From Lactiplantibacillus herbarum (lineage in GTDB: Bacteria > Bacillota > Bacilli > Lactobacillales > Lactobacillaceae): a stretch of 33,711 nucleotides of DNA. The stretch is taken from NCBI RefSeq assembly GCF_001039045.1, contig NZ_LFEE01000031.1, positions 1 to 33,711 on the forward strand, in the 5' to 3' direction. The notes beneath the pieces are model-generated. The model did no database searches, was not told the DNA's origin, and worked only from the letters and a program-made list of their open reading frames with translations. Of this stretch, positions 15,878-23,701 are shown piece by piece (the stretch's first letter is position 1; each line of letters begins with the position of its first letter). A program made the position numbers and the translations under genes.

Positions 15878-15885
15878 CTCTTCAC

Positions 15886-16536
15886 TTAGTCCTCTGACAC
15901 CCATTCCGCCTTAAACTGATCAACGAACTCGTGCATCACTGCCGTCCGACTCGCCGCCAATTGCTTAGCCGCTGCCGTGTTCATCAAATCAGCTAGCTTG
16001 AATAATTTTTCATAGAAATGGTTGATTGCCGTTCCCGGTTGATTGCGATACTGTTCCTTTGTCAGGTGTTCACGTGGTGGTAACTCTGGATCATAGATGG
16101 CCTCACCAACGTGGCCCGAATAATAGAGTGCGCGGGCAATTCCAATCGCGCCAATCGCATCTAACCGATCGGCATCCTGTACGATTTGACCTTCCAAACT
16201 CAACTTTTGAGCACCATCCATCGATTTACTGAAAGACATATGATCGATAATATCAAAAATTTCACGCTGAGCCGCTGGCGTGACCCGTAGTTCAGTCAAC
16301 TGATCAGCCAAATCCTGATGCGCCTTGATGGGATCAGCCATTAATTTATCGTCGATAACATCGTGCAACCAGGCAGCCGCTAACGTCAGGTTCAAGTCAG
16401 CTCCTTCTGCCACTGCAAGACGTCGAGCCAAACGATTAACACGTTCTAAATGGTCACTCCCATGCCCACTGTGGTCTTGGGCTAGTCGCTGTAAAGCGTA
16501 TGCTTGAATTGCTGTTAATTGTGCTTCCGTTATCAT
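15886..16536 (-). CDS. HD-domain phosphohydrolase
   Basis: A 216-residue metal-dependent hydrolase of the HD superfamily. Metal ligands are visible as H29 in GHGSDHLERV, the H58-D59 pair in AAWLHDVIDD, and a distal Asp in QDADRLDAIGAIGIARAL (about residues 120-137). Proteins of this type (YedJ/YpgQ-like) hydrolyse nucleotides or related phosphates; the actual substrate is unknown. ATG 16536 lies only four bases behind the stop of the response regulator gene, so both are translated from one message. The C-terminal helical part (NHFYEKLFKLADLMNT) is typical of the family. Confidence 0.88.
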   Translation of the reverse strand: MITEAQLTAIQAYALQRLAQDHSGHGSDHLERVNRLARRLAVAEGADLNLTLAAAWLHDVIDDKLMADPIKAHQDLADQLTELRVTPAAQREIFDIIDHMSFSKSMDGAQKLSLEGQIVQDADRLDAIGAIGIARALYYSGHVGEAIYDPELPPREHLTKEQYRNQPGTAINHFYEKLFKLADLMNTAAAKQLAASRTAVMHEFVDQFKAEWVSED

Positions 16537-16540
16537 TTAC

Positions 16541-17296
16541 TCATCCTATTTCTGCGTTAGTATAGTACGTCCTTAATTTCTTAATAGTTCCACGACTGAA
16601 GGACAAATGGTCACCATTATCCATACTGATCGCCCCTTTATTAAAGTCGACCGTGATGACCCGTTCAAGATTCAGCGCATAACTCTGAAACTCATTAAAA
16701 AAGTAGTTAGCTGTTAGTTGTTCCTTAATCGTATTTAAATTTTTATGTACGACATAAACCTGATCCGTAGTGACAATTCTGGTTGTACGTAGGCCATGCA
16801 TCTTTTCACAATAAACAATGTCCTTTAGCTTCAACGTTAATAATAACGCACCACTACGCAAGGTTAAAGTTACCCCGGCTGAACGGCGTAAGGTTGCCAC
16901 TCTCTTTTTGACGACCTCTAACACTTCTCGAACCTTGGGCACAAAAACTTCCTCATCGAACATATCGACCTTTGAGATAAACCCAGTCGGCGCCGTCATC
17001 GCACTCAACGTGTCGGGCATCATATCATCACGCACCGTCACGTAGATCACAAAACCATCTGGATCATAGTCACGGATCTTCGAGGCTAACTCAATCCCAG
17101 TAATATCGTGTTGTAAAACAATATCTAAGAAATAGAGGTTCGGCCCTCCACTAGCTTTAACTGCAGCCAACACATCAGCTGGCTGCCAAGCCGTTTCTAA
17201 CTCGTAGTTAAAATGCAAGGCATCTAACTGCGTTGTAATGATATCGTTCAACCACAGCCGTTGCTGCTCTTGATCATCACTGATAAATACCTTCAT
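16541..17296 (-). CDS. Orphan response regulator, AgrA/LytTR type
   Basis: A cytoplasmic two-component regulator of 251 residues. The receiver domain (about 1-125) has the acidic pair D7-D8, phosphoacceptor D58 in YFLDIVLQ and a conserved Lys in FISKVDM near 103. The C-terminal LytTR DNA-binding domain (about 140-245) has the block FNEFQSYALNLERV and ends FSRGTIKKLRTYY. This layout is that of AgrA-like peptide-pheromone regulators. ATG 17296 follows GGAAGAG; the upstream GTG-type start at 17326 has no such site. No histidine kinase or autoinducer gene is adjacent; the partner is instead the HD hydrolase gene downstream. Targets are unknown. Confidence 0.88.
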   Translation of the reverse strand: MKVFISDDQEQQRLWLNDIITTQLDALHFNYELETAWQPADVLAAVKASGGPNLYFLDIVLQHDITGIELASKIRDYDPDGFVIYVTVRDDMMPDTLSAMTAPTGFISKVDMFDEEVFVPKVREVLEVVKKRVATLRRSAGVTLTLRSGALLLTLKLKDIVYCEKMHGLRTTRIVTTDQVYVVHKNLNTIKEQLTANYFFNEFQSYALNLERVITVDFNKGAISMDNGDHLSFSRGTIKKLRTYYTNAEIG

Positions 17297-17425
17297 ATCA
17301 ATCACTCTTCCTAAGAAGTAAGGCAACTTAACAAATTTATAGCTTGGCTAAAATGCCTTCCTTCCCATTCATTCACTCTTTTGCCTGCAATTCTTATGAT
17401 ACTAAAGCCCCATAATTCCAGCAAC

Positions 17426-17471
17426 TAAAAAAAGCGATCGTCGGCCCTCAAGATCAGTGCAGACGCGCGCT
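17426..17471 (-). terminator. Terminator of the DUF1836 gene
   Basis: Arms 17433-17445 and 17459-17471 pair with a few mismatches or GU pairs, followed on the minus strand by seven T. It lies just downstream of the stop at 17486. Confidence 0.75.
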
Positions 17472-17485
17472 TTAAGTTAATCTAT

Positions 17486-18010
17486 CTATTTTTCAATCTG
17501 CTGTGGCTTCGTTTGAACTTGATTCAAACGTAAGAGTTCATCCGTTCGTAACTTATTAACAATTAATTGTGCAGCAGCCGTTGTTAAACTGTGACTGAGG
17601 TTTTGATCCGAGATCGCCACCGGCGCGTCCAGTTGATGTAACTGCGTCGTCAACGTGGTAATAAAGTTATCATACGCCCGCTTGGGATACCCAGTCGCAG
17701 TGACCTGATCGATGCCTTGACGAATCTTCTCCAATGGATAACTTGGTTTAAGTAAGGTAATCACGATAATATCGGCCAACTGCATGATTTGATACTTCTT
17801 CTTCACTGGTGACAAGATAACCTTATGCTTAACGTAATTATTGATCATCGCTGCCGTCACTGAGTCAACCCCAAGTGGCTGTAGCGTTTCATTGATCAAC
17901 AATAAGACCTGATCCATATACAAATCAAAGTTAGGTAACTCCGTCCACTTCGGCAGGATCACCTTACCCATTCGTTGTTGCCAGTCTGCGTATGTTCCGT
18001 TTGCTGTCAT
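17486..18010 (-). CDS. DUF1836 family protein
   Basis: A 174-residue cytoplasmic protein that matches the Firmicute DUF1836 family: LPNFDLYMDQVLLLINETL, SVTAAMINNYVKHKVILSPVKKKY and MQLADIIVITLLKPSYPLEKI (about residues 25-125). The middle segment resembles a MerR-like helix-turn-helix, so a DNA-binding role is often suspected but unproven. ATG 18010 is preceded by AAGGAGG. It is monocistronic, with a terminator at 17426-17471. Confidence 0.82.
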   Translation of the reverse strand: MTANGTYADWQQRMGKVILPKWTELPNFDLYMDQVLLLINETLQPLGVDSVTAAMINNYVKHKVILSPVKKKYQIMQLADIIVITLLKPSYPLEKIRQGIDQVTATGYPKRAYDNFITTLTTQLHQLDAPVAISDQNLSHSLTTAAAQLIVNKLRTDELLRLNQVQTKPQQIEK

Positions 18011-18156
18011 CGTAACCCCTCCTTAACTTATTATAGCTATTATACTTAGATTAGCTAGTCTTGTAAACTAGGTAAACTTATAAATCGCATTAATTATGGA
18101 ATATGGTATCATTTATGAGTTCAGCTAATTCTTAATGAAAAGTAGGTTATGACTTT

Positions 18157-18522
18157 ATGTATGAAATGACTAAAAAAATGCGTGTGGGCGATGACGTCAA
18201 AGAAATCATCCCCCAACCAGTTATTGCCGGTTTATGGGCTCGCCTCAGAGAGATGCGCAAAGAAAAATTATTGATTGATAATACGATTGCCGTTATGTTC
18301 AGTGACGACTACGAAGATAATAAAATCTTCTTCATGACGTTACAAAAATCTGGCTCATTCGCTAACGAATACGAAATGGCTTACGATGGTCCCAAGAATT
18401 TCTTAGGCCACGGCACGATCGTCATCATCAAGGATCGCCCCCGGACGATTCAGATGAGCATTTCTGATGCTAACAAGGAATCTGATGAAGAACAAGCTTC
18501 AGATGACGATTCAACTAAATAA
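18157..18522 (+). CDS. Hypothetical protein, possibly DUF960-like
   Basis: A 121-residue soluble protein. The core IIPQPVIAGLWARLREM (about residues 19-35) with the later FMTLQKSGSFANEYEMAY recalls the DUF960 pattern of Firmicute small proteins, but the match is from memory and weak. The last 16 residues are very acidic (ESDEEQASDDDSTK). ATG 18157 is chosen because AGG at 18143 is the only nearby ribosome-binding sequence; another ATG at 18149 is out of frame. A terminator follows at 18530-18565. The function is unknown. Confidence 0.75.
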   Translation: MYEMTKKMRVGDDVKEIIPQPVIAGLWARLREMRKEKLLIDNTIAVMFSDDYEDNKIFFMTLQKSGSFANEYEMAYDGPKNFLGHGTIVIIKDRPRTIQMSISDANKESDEEQASDDDSTK

Positions 18523-18529
18523 TTGTTTT

Positions 18530-18565
18530 AGGAATCACTGCTAATTTTAGGGTGATTCTTTTTTT
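18530..18565 (+). terminator. Terminator of the acidic hypothetical gene
   Basis: GGAATCAC (18531-18538) pairs GTGATTCT (18552-18559) with one wobble, then T to 18565. Confidence 0.8.
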
Positions 18566-18580
18566 CGATATGTTTTAAAA

Positions 18581-18621
18581 ATAAACGACGCTACCAGTTA
18601 ATTACCGGTAACGTCGTTTTA
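18581..18621 (-). terminator. Terminator of the Hsp20 operon
   Basis: Stem with arms 18583-18597 and 18604-18620, centred near 18600, pairing ACGACG and TACC blocks with two mismatches, followed by T on the minus strand. Confidence 0.8.
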
Positions 18622-18622
18622 A

Positions 18623-19057
18623 CTATTGAATTTCAATTTCACCTACAGCAGCCTTAACCATCTTGGGCAAGGTCACAGTCAACAGCCCCGCTTGGTAATG
18701 GGCCTGAATTTGGTCTCGGACCACACCAGCTAAGTGAAACTGCCGAGTTAAATCAGCCGTTGCACGCTCATGATGCAAGATGCGACCATCGTCATTACGG
18801 CCGTCATCAGAACGGTGAGCACGAATCGTTAACCAGCCATCAGTATAAGTAACTGTAACGGCTTCCTTATCAAAACCGGGTAATTCAGCTGTCACCGTAT
18901 AGTCATCATCGTGTTCGACCACGTCAGTCTTCATTGCCGCATGGGCATTCAGCGCAGATTCAACGTTACGGTGCGTCCGTTTTAAAAATTTCACGGGTAA
19001 TAACAACTCATCGATATGGTGACCGAACAACTGCTGACGAACTCTTTGCTGATGCAT
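18623..19057 (-). CDS. Small heat shock protein, Hsp20 family
   Basis: A 144-residue alpha-crystallin-type chaperone that holds unfolded proteins in the cytoplasm. The crystallin domain (about 42-135) includes MKTDVVEHDDDYTVTAELPGF, KEAVTVTYTDGWLTIRAHR and the late GLLTVTLPK signature near 124-132. The N-terminal region (MHQQRVRQQLFGHHIDELLLP) is short. The expected C-terminal IxI motif appears as IEI at the end (GEIEIQ). ATG 19057 follows GGAGG. It is the second gene behind a small hypothetical gene, 25 bp apart. I see neither a CIRCE (GAGTGCTAA) element nor a CtsR box upstream of this pair. Confidence 0.92.
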   Translation of the reverse strand: MHQQRVRQQLFGHHIDELLLPVKFLKRTHRNVESALNAHAAMKTDVVEHDDDYTVTAELPGFDKEAVTVTYTDGWLTIRAHRSDDGRNDDGRILHHERATADLTRQFHLAGVVRDQIQAHYQAGLLTVTLPKMVKAAVGEIEIQ

Positions 19058-19082
19058 GTTGAAACCTCCGTATTAGACTAAT

Positions 19083-19421
19083 TTAGTAAGCCACTTGGTG
19101 AATGGCTTCCGCAAGTAATTTCAGGGCATTTTCCCGCTTGCCGACTTGATCCATGTCGAAGATGATTGAATCAATGTCGCCACCTTTAAAATCAAATTGT
19201 TCGAAGTAGATATAAGGGTCTTCCCCATCAATCTTCAAGAAAGCGGCTTCAATTTTTTGTTCAAAACCTTCCGCCCAATCTTCATCGGCCATTTGCTTAA
19301 AATCTTCACGGGTCACGTAACCATGGTCACGAATTAAATCCATCGCTTTTTTGACATCACTATCTTGATAAACCAATTTCTTCGAATCCTCATGAATCTT
19401 AGTTTTCGTTTCTACTGGCAT
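19083..19421 (-). CDS. Hypothetical acidic protein ahead of hsp20
   Basis: A soluble protein of 112 residues, strongly acidic (EDFKQMADEDWAEGFEQKIEAAF, and GGDIDSIIFDMDQVGKREN), with no signal peptide or recognisable domain. ATG 19421 is chosen over GTG 19424 because GGGAG lies ten bases upstream of the ATG. It is 25 bp ahead of hsp20 and shares its transcription unit, so it could be stress-induced; that is an inference. A sequence close to cre (TGTAAACGTTAACC, 19472-19485) overlaps its likely -35 but lacks the final A of the core. Confidence 0.7.
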   Translation of the reverse strand: MPVETKTKIHEDSKKLVYQDSDVKKAMDLIRDHGYVTREDFKQMADEDWAEGFEQKIEAAFLKIDGEDPYIYFEQFDFKGGDIDSIIFDMDQVGKRENALKLLAEAIHQVAY

Positions 19422-19520
19422 CACTAAAGATCTCCCTTTACTTGGTATACCATTAGTGTAGCACCATTCAATGTAAACGTTAACCTTCTGGGTTCAATTG
19501 CAAAATATCGTAACTATCCT

Positions 19521-19549
19521 TTATCTTAGTAGTCGTTTCGCGTTATAAT
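19521..19549 (+). promoter_or_regulatory. Promoter of the CNNM/CBS gene
   Basis: TTATCT (19521-19526) and perfect TATAAT (19544-19549), 17-bp spacer. Confidence 0.55.
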
Positions 19550-19585
19550 AGCACTAACTAATTTTATGAAATGAGGAATGTTTCT

Positions 19586-20944
19586 TTGGACAGTGGCCAG
19601 ATAATGTTAAATTTAGTCATTATTGTCATTACGTTCTTCGTCGCCGCTTTCTTTGTGGCCTGCGAGTTTGCACTCGTTCAGACCCGACCAAGTGCCCTTG
19701 AAGAAGAACAAAAAAAACGTGATAAACCATCTAAACGGATCGAGACATCGTTACACATGGTCCGTAATCTTAATGAATACTTGTCAACAACTCAAGTAGG
19801 GGTCTCAGTTGCTGGGATCATCTTAGGGTGGATCGGTGAACAGACGACTGAACACTTTGTTTTAGATTTTCTATCAATCTTCAACCTTTCCGTCTCAACC
19901 GGTGTTCTTCGCGGGATCAGTATTATTGTTGGGGTCTTCATCTTAACCTATTTAGAAGTGGTGTTAACTGAAATCGTCCCTAAGAATATCGCCATCGATA
20001 TGCCATTGAAAGTCATGGCCGTGGTCACCACCCCATTACGGTGGTTCCACGTCGTCTTCTACCCCTTCGTGTGGTTACTGAACATTTCTTCCGCTGGCGT
20101 TGTCAAAATGCTGGGTATTCCAGTTGCCAACGAAGATAACGATGTCTACTCTCAATCTGAAATCTTGAACTTATCACGAAACGCCGTAACTGGTGGTGAA
20201 CTTGAACGTAACGACTATTTATATATGGAACGCGCGTTTGAATTCAATGACAAGATCGCTAAGGATGTCATGATTGACCGAACCCAATTAGTGGTTATCG
20301 ATATCAATGATACGGTTAAACAAGCGATTCGCGTCTACTTGCAGAAACGTTTCAGCCGCTTACCCGTCGTTGCTAATAACGATAAGGATAAGATTCTGGG
20401 TTACGTTTACAACTACGACTTGATTCGTCAGGGCGAAGTTGATGATGATATCCGGGTTAACAAATTGTTACGCAATATCATTACGATTCCTGAAACAACC
20501 CCCATTCAAGCGATCTTACAGAAAATGATCGATAAACAAACACCGATCGTCGTTGTTGTGGATGAATACGGTGGCACTAGTGGGATCGTTACTGATAAGG
20601 ATATCTACGAAGAACTCTTCGGGACCGTTAACGATGAAATCGACAATGTCTCTAATGAATACATCGACAAGCAAGACGATGGCACCTACCATATCAGTGG
20701 TAAAATGACCATTTATGATTTTGAGCGTTACTTCAAGACCGATCTCCAAGAATTTGAGGATTCTGATGTGGTCACTTTAACTGGTTATATTCTGGATAAC
20801 TTCCCTAAGATCCAGGCCGGCGATACCATCCAGATTGGGAACTTCAACTTCAAAGCCCTCGACTTTGAAAACGCCTATATCAATTGGTTCGAAGTCAGTG
20901 CGCAAACGCCTGCTACTCCGGATGACGATCAACTTGATGACTAA
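19586..20944 (+). CDS. CNNM/CBS-domain membrane protein, HlyC/CorC family
   Basis: A 453-residue inner-membrane protein. The DUF21/CNNM transmembrane region (about 1-185) has four hydrophobic segments, including FFVACEFALVQ near 20-30 and TQVGVSVAGIILGWIGE near 70-86. A tandem CBS module (about 205-330) contains MIDRTQLVVID and VVVVDEYGGTSGIVTDKDI. The C-terminal CorC-HlyC domain (about 350-430) follows. Family members transport or regulate divalent cations such as Mg2+; older annotation calls them hemolysins. The frame opens with ATG 19571, but that codon has no ribosome binding site, whereas GAGG (19573-19576) is well spaced for TTG 19586, so TTG is preferred. It is monocistronic. Confidence 0.88.
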   Translation: MDSGQIMLNLVIIVITFFVAAFFVACEFALVQTRPSALEEEQKKRDKPSKRIETSLHMVRNLNEYLSTTQVGVSVAGIILGWIGEQTTEHFVLDFLSIFNLSVSTGVLRGISIIVGVFILTYLEVVLTEIVPKNIAIDMPLKVMAVVTTPLRWFHVVFYPFVWLLNISSAGVVKMLGIPVANEDNDVYSQSEILNLSRNAVTGGELERNDYLYMERAFEFNDKIAKDVMIDRTQLVVIDINDTVKQAIRVYLQKRFSRLPVVANNDKDKILGYVYNYDLIRQGEVDDDIRVNKLLRNIITIPETTPIQAILQKMIDKQTPIVVVVDEYGGTSGIVTDKDIYEELFGTVNDEIDNVSNEYIDKQDDGTYHISGKMTIYDFERYFKTDLQEFEDSDVVTLTGYILDNFPKIQAGDTIQIGNFNFKALDFENAYINWFEVSAQTPATPDDDQLDD

Positions 20945-20957
20945 TACCAATAACCAG

Positions 20958-20986
20958 AAGCTCGGGATTTTATCCTGAGCTTTTTA
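20958..20986 (+). terminator. Terminator of the CNNM/CBS gene
   Basis: AAGCTCGGGAT (20958-20968) pairs ATCCTGAGCTT (20972-20982) with one GU, followed by T. Confidence 0.87.
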
Positions 20987-21072
20987 TTTTGCCATTGAAA
21001 AATCATTTCGCTCTGCTACAAGATCTAGCTGAAATAGTTAACAACATTAGTAGTCTCACCCATCAAAGTTGT

Positions 21073-21101
21073 TTGCAAAACATTAGTGCCCAGCGTAAAC
21101 T
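21073..21101 (+). promoter_or_regulatory. nrdI promoter
   Basis: TTGCAA (21073-21078) and TAAACT (21096-21101) with a 17-bp spacer; transcription would start about 28 bp before the gene. Confidence 0.5.
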
Positions 21102-21135
21102 ATAAGAAACGTTAAAAAAGAAATGAGGAACAACC

Positions 21136-21615
21136 GTGAGTGAATCAACAATTAATATCATTTACATCTCCATTGAGGGTAACACCCGTTCATTCGTAAC
21201 CGGGATGCAGGACTACGCTAAGACGCAAAACGCGGCTGATGATAGTAACCCTTTGATCACCCTAAAAGAAATCACCGACCAATCTGACTTTGCTATTGAA
21301 GACACACCCTACTTCGCATTCGTCCCCACTTACTTAAACGGTGGTAACGGTATCGACAGTGGTGTAACCGAATTATTGACGACTACCCTTGGGGAATATC
21401 TCAATTACGACCAAAATTCACGCTTCTGCTTAGGTGTTGTTGGTAGTGGTAATCGTAACTTCAATGATCAATACTGCCTAACTGCTCGCCGGTATGCAGA
21501 ACAACTTGATACGGACTTTATCGCAGACTACGAACTTCGTGGGACTTCCGTTGATACTGAACGAGTTTACAACGTTATGAAGGATCGCTTGGCTGATTAT
21601 CAAGATCGCTTGTAA
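21136..21615 (+). CDS. nrdI: Flavodoxin-like NrdI protein
   Basis: A 159-residue flavoprotein that supplies oxidant for the manganese-tyrosyl radical of class Ib ribonucleotide reductase NrdF. The FMN phosphate loop is seen as YISIEGNTRSFV (about residues 10-21), followed by TYLNGGNGID near 65-75 and the GVVGSGNRNFNDQYC block (about 99-113) typical of NrdI. The start is GTG 21136 with GAGGAAC upstream. No nrdE, nrdF or nrdH lies nearby, so the gene is detached from its partners. It is monocistronic and followed by the bidirectional hairpin of repeat copy C. Confidence 0.9.
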   Translation: MSESTINIIYISIEGNTRSFVTGMQDYAKTQNAADDSNPLITLKEITDQSDFAIEDTPYFAFVPTYLNGGNGIDSGVTELLTTTLGEYLNYDQNSRFCLGVVGSGNRNFNDQYCLTARRYAEQLDTDFIADYELRGTSVDTERVYNVMKDRLADYQDRL

Positions 21616-21644
21616 TTCAAGAATTCACTAGCTGAATAGTAAAA

Positions 21645-21828
21645 AAGAGAGTGGAACAAAAGGCGGGTTGCTACCGAGCATAGCCTAGGAATACGAATGA
21701 TTGTGCATTTTCAATCGTTTGTATTCCGTAGCTAAGCGGAGGGTGCAGTCTTTTGTCGCACGTTTCGACTGTAAATATGTGAACATACAAAAAGGAGTTT
21801 GGGTTTTGTCCCAAACTCCTTTTTATTT
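21645..21828 (-). repeat. Structured intergenic repeat, copy C (subfamily II, full length)
   Basis: Read on the minus strand it contains a terminator-type hairpin (21823-21810 with 21803-21790, 14 bp), then CACATATTTACAGTCGAAACG, shared with copy D, and outer stem CTTTTGT/ACAAAAG (21750-21756 with 21656-21662). The internal CTCCGCTTAGCTACGGA and CCTAGGCTATGCTCG (21689-21675) match copy A. An inner helix of 16 pairs including two wobbles joins 21688-21703 with 21712-21727. It sits between the convergent nrdI and aldo/keto reductase genes and can terminate both. Confidence 0.82.
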
Positions 21829-21838
21829 GGATTACAAT

Positions 21839-22699
21839 CTAATCATTTTGATGAACGTCAAACGCTGACAATAAACGTTCTTTAACACCAGGAGCATCTG
21901 GATCATGACGTCCCTTGCCTTGGTCTAAAGCAGCCAGCTGGGTCATTTCCGTGTCCGTCAGCTCAAAGTCAAAGATATCTTGATTTTGGCTGATCCGTTC
22001 AGCATGAACTGACTTAGGAAAGACGATCACCCCCAACTGATTTTCAAAACGTAGAATAATTTGGCCCGCGTTCTTACCATACTTATTCGCTAATTCAAGA
22101 ATCAATGGCTCGTTCAACAGTTGTGAATTACCTTGTCCAAGTGGTGCCCACGCTTCAAGCTTCACATCATCCGGCGCCAACAGTTCTCGTAATGGACGCT
22201 GTTGCGTATAAGGATTAAATTCGACCTGATTGACTGATGGTAAGGTTGCGAATTGCGGTACAAACTGGTTCCAAATCTTAGGGGTCATATTAGACACCCC
22301 AATCGAACAGATTTTACCGGCCTTTTTAGCTGCTTCCATGGCCTGCCAAGCGCCTAAAACATCGCCATATGGTTGATGAATCAAGTAAAGATCCATGTAG
22401 TCGAGTTGCAATTGCTTCAAGGATTGATCGATAGCTTTGCTAGCAGCCTCATAACCAAAGTCCTGTAACCATAGCTTACTTGTCACCCAGATTTGATCCC
22501 GGGCAATCCCACTATCGTTAATGGCGCGACCAACCTCAGCTTCGTTAAAGTAGGCTACCGCTGTGTCAATGTGGCGATAACCCATTGCTAGTGCTTGGCT
22601 AACGGCCTGGTAAGTCGAGCCATCATTAGGAATCTGGAAAGTCCCAAAACCAATCGCTGGAATTTCATTACCATCGTTTAACTTAATTGTTTTAACCAT
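21839..22699 (-). CDS. Aldo/keto reductase, first of a tandem pair
   Basis: NAD(P)H-dependent reductase of carbonyl compounds with the TIM-barrel AKR fold; 286 residues. The catalytic tetrad is visible: D45 and Y50 in HIDTAVAYFNE, K75 in VTSKLW and H108 in YLIHQPYGD. The C-terminal VIVFPKSVHAERISQN block near 225-241 supplies the NADPH-binding KSxxxxR signature. It resembles YtbE/YvgN-type AKR5 enzymes reducing 2,5-diketo-D-gluconate or methylglyoxal. It lies 20 bp behind its paralogue in one operon divergent from a LysR gene. The natural substrate is unknown. Confidence 0.9.
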   Translation of the reverse strand: MVKTIKLNDGNEIPAIGFGTFQIPNDGSTYQAVSQALAMGYRHIDTAVAYFNEAEVGRAINDSGIARDQIWVTSKLWLQDFGYEAASKAIDQSLKQLQLDYMDLYLIHQPYGDVLGAWQAMEAAKKAGKICSIGVSNMTPKIWNQFVPQFATLPSVNQVEFNPYTQQRPLRELLAPDDVKLEAWAPLGQGNSQLLNEPLILELANKYGKNAGQIILRFENQLGVIVFPKSVHAERISQNQDIFDFELTDTEMTQLAALDQGKGRHDPDAPGVKERLLSAFDVHQND

Positions 22700-22719
22700 C
22701 TTATGACCTCTTTCTTAAC

Positions 22720-23586
22720 CTAGTGAAGTTGCTTCAAACTGGAACCAAAGATCTGCTCGATCGTATCAGGATCACGATGATCAAAGAATTGACTGACATT
22801 CTGATCCAGTGATGCGATTGTTTGCATTTCAGCATCCGTCAATTCAAAGTCAAACACATCAATATTTTCAATCATTCGTTCCTTGTGTACGGACTTAGGG
22901 ATTACGGTAATCCCACGTTGTAAGAGCCACCGCAAAATCACTTGACCAGTTGTCTTACCATGAACTTTTGCAATAGTTTCAAGCTTGGCATTCGTAAAGA
23001 TCTGTTGTTTTCCTTCAGCAAACGGTGCCCAGGCTTCAACCCGTACACCATCGCGTTGATTGAACGCCACTTCAGCTGCTTGTTGATACCAAGGATTGAC
23101 TTCGATCTGGTTAACGGCTGGTTGCACCGTCATCGTCAGTTCCAAATTCTTTAATTGATCAGCATAGAAATTAGAGACCCCAATCGCTCGGATTTTTCCA
23201 GCATGATAAGCTTCTTCAAGCGCACGCCATGCGCCCATCGTATCGCCATATGGCTGATGTAATAAATACAAGTCAAGGTAGTCCAATTGCAGGCGTCGTA
23301 ATGAATCTTCAATCCCCTGCTTAGCTCGTTCATAAGTGAACTCTGAAACCCAGAGTTTCGACGTTACAAACAACTCTTCACGGGGGACACTACTCTTTTT
23401 AATCGCCCGACCAACAGCTTCTTCATTCTGATAAGCTGTAGCCGTATCCAATAACCGGTAGCCTGCCTGCAAAGCAGTCGTCACTGCCGTTTCACATTCT
23501 GCTGGGTCTGGAACTTGGAAAACTCCGAACCCTAGTTGGGGCATCTTAACCCCATTATTTAACGTAATTGTCGGTACTTTAGTCAT
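22720..23586 (-). CDS. Aldo/keto reductase, second of a tandem pair
   Basis: A 288-residue AKR with the full tetrad D47 and Y52 (LLDTATAYQNEE), K77 (VTSKLW) and H110 (LLHQPYGD), and VIPKSVHKERMIEN near the C-terminus. It resembles the downstream enzyme closely, so the pair arose by duplication. It starts with MTKVPTITLNNG; ATG 23586 is chosen because GAGGAGG is about nine bases upstream, whereas GTG 23592 overlaps that spacing. It is the first gene of the operon, divergent from a LysR regulator, with an inverted repeat between them. The enzyme class is firm; the substrate is not known. Confidence 0.9.
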   Translation of the reverse strand: MTKVPTITLNNGVKMPQLGFGVFQVPDPAECETAVTTALQAGYRLLDTATAYQNEEAVGRAIKKSSVPREELFVTSKLWVSEFTYERAKQGIEDSLRRLQLDYLDLYLLHQPYGDTMGAWRALEEAYHAGKIRAIGVSNFYADQLKNLELTMTVQPAVNQIEVNPWYQQAAEVAFNQRDGVRVEAWAPFAEGKQQIFTNAKLETIAKVHGKTTGQVILRWLLQRGITVIPKSVHKERMIENIDVFDFELTDAEMQTIASLDQNVSQFFDHRDPDTIEQIFGSSLKQLH

Positions 23587-23650
23587 TTGCACGCGACCTC
23601 CTCAGTTCTTAATGATTATCAGTATAGGTCAGTAGTCTATGCTTGAACAT

Positions 23651-23671
23651 TACTAGTTAGACATGCTAGTA
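23651..23671. promoter_or_regulatory. Inverted repeat in the AKR/lysR intergenic region
   Basis: TACTAG (23651-23656) and CTAGTA (23666-23671) form a perfect inverted repeat with nine bases between, a plausible LysR half-site pair located between divergent starts. Confidence 0.45.
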
Positions 23672-23701
23672 TACACACAACGTATGCTAGGAGTTGAAGT
23701 C

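Noticed and set aside
19083-19424. CIRCE or CtsR control of the hsp20 operon
   Set aside because: No GAGTGCTAA inverted repeat or GGTCAAA direct repeat is visible upstream; the near-cre sequence lacks the final A.
1271-21828. The repeat family as a MITE or insertion-sequence remnant
   Set aside because: No flanking target-site duplications were recognised and the terminal arms differ between subfamilies while remaining paired, which suits an RNA better than transposon ends. It is not fully excluded.
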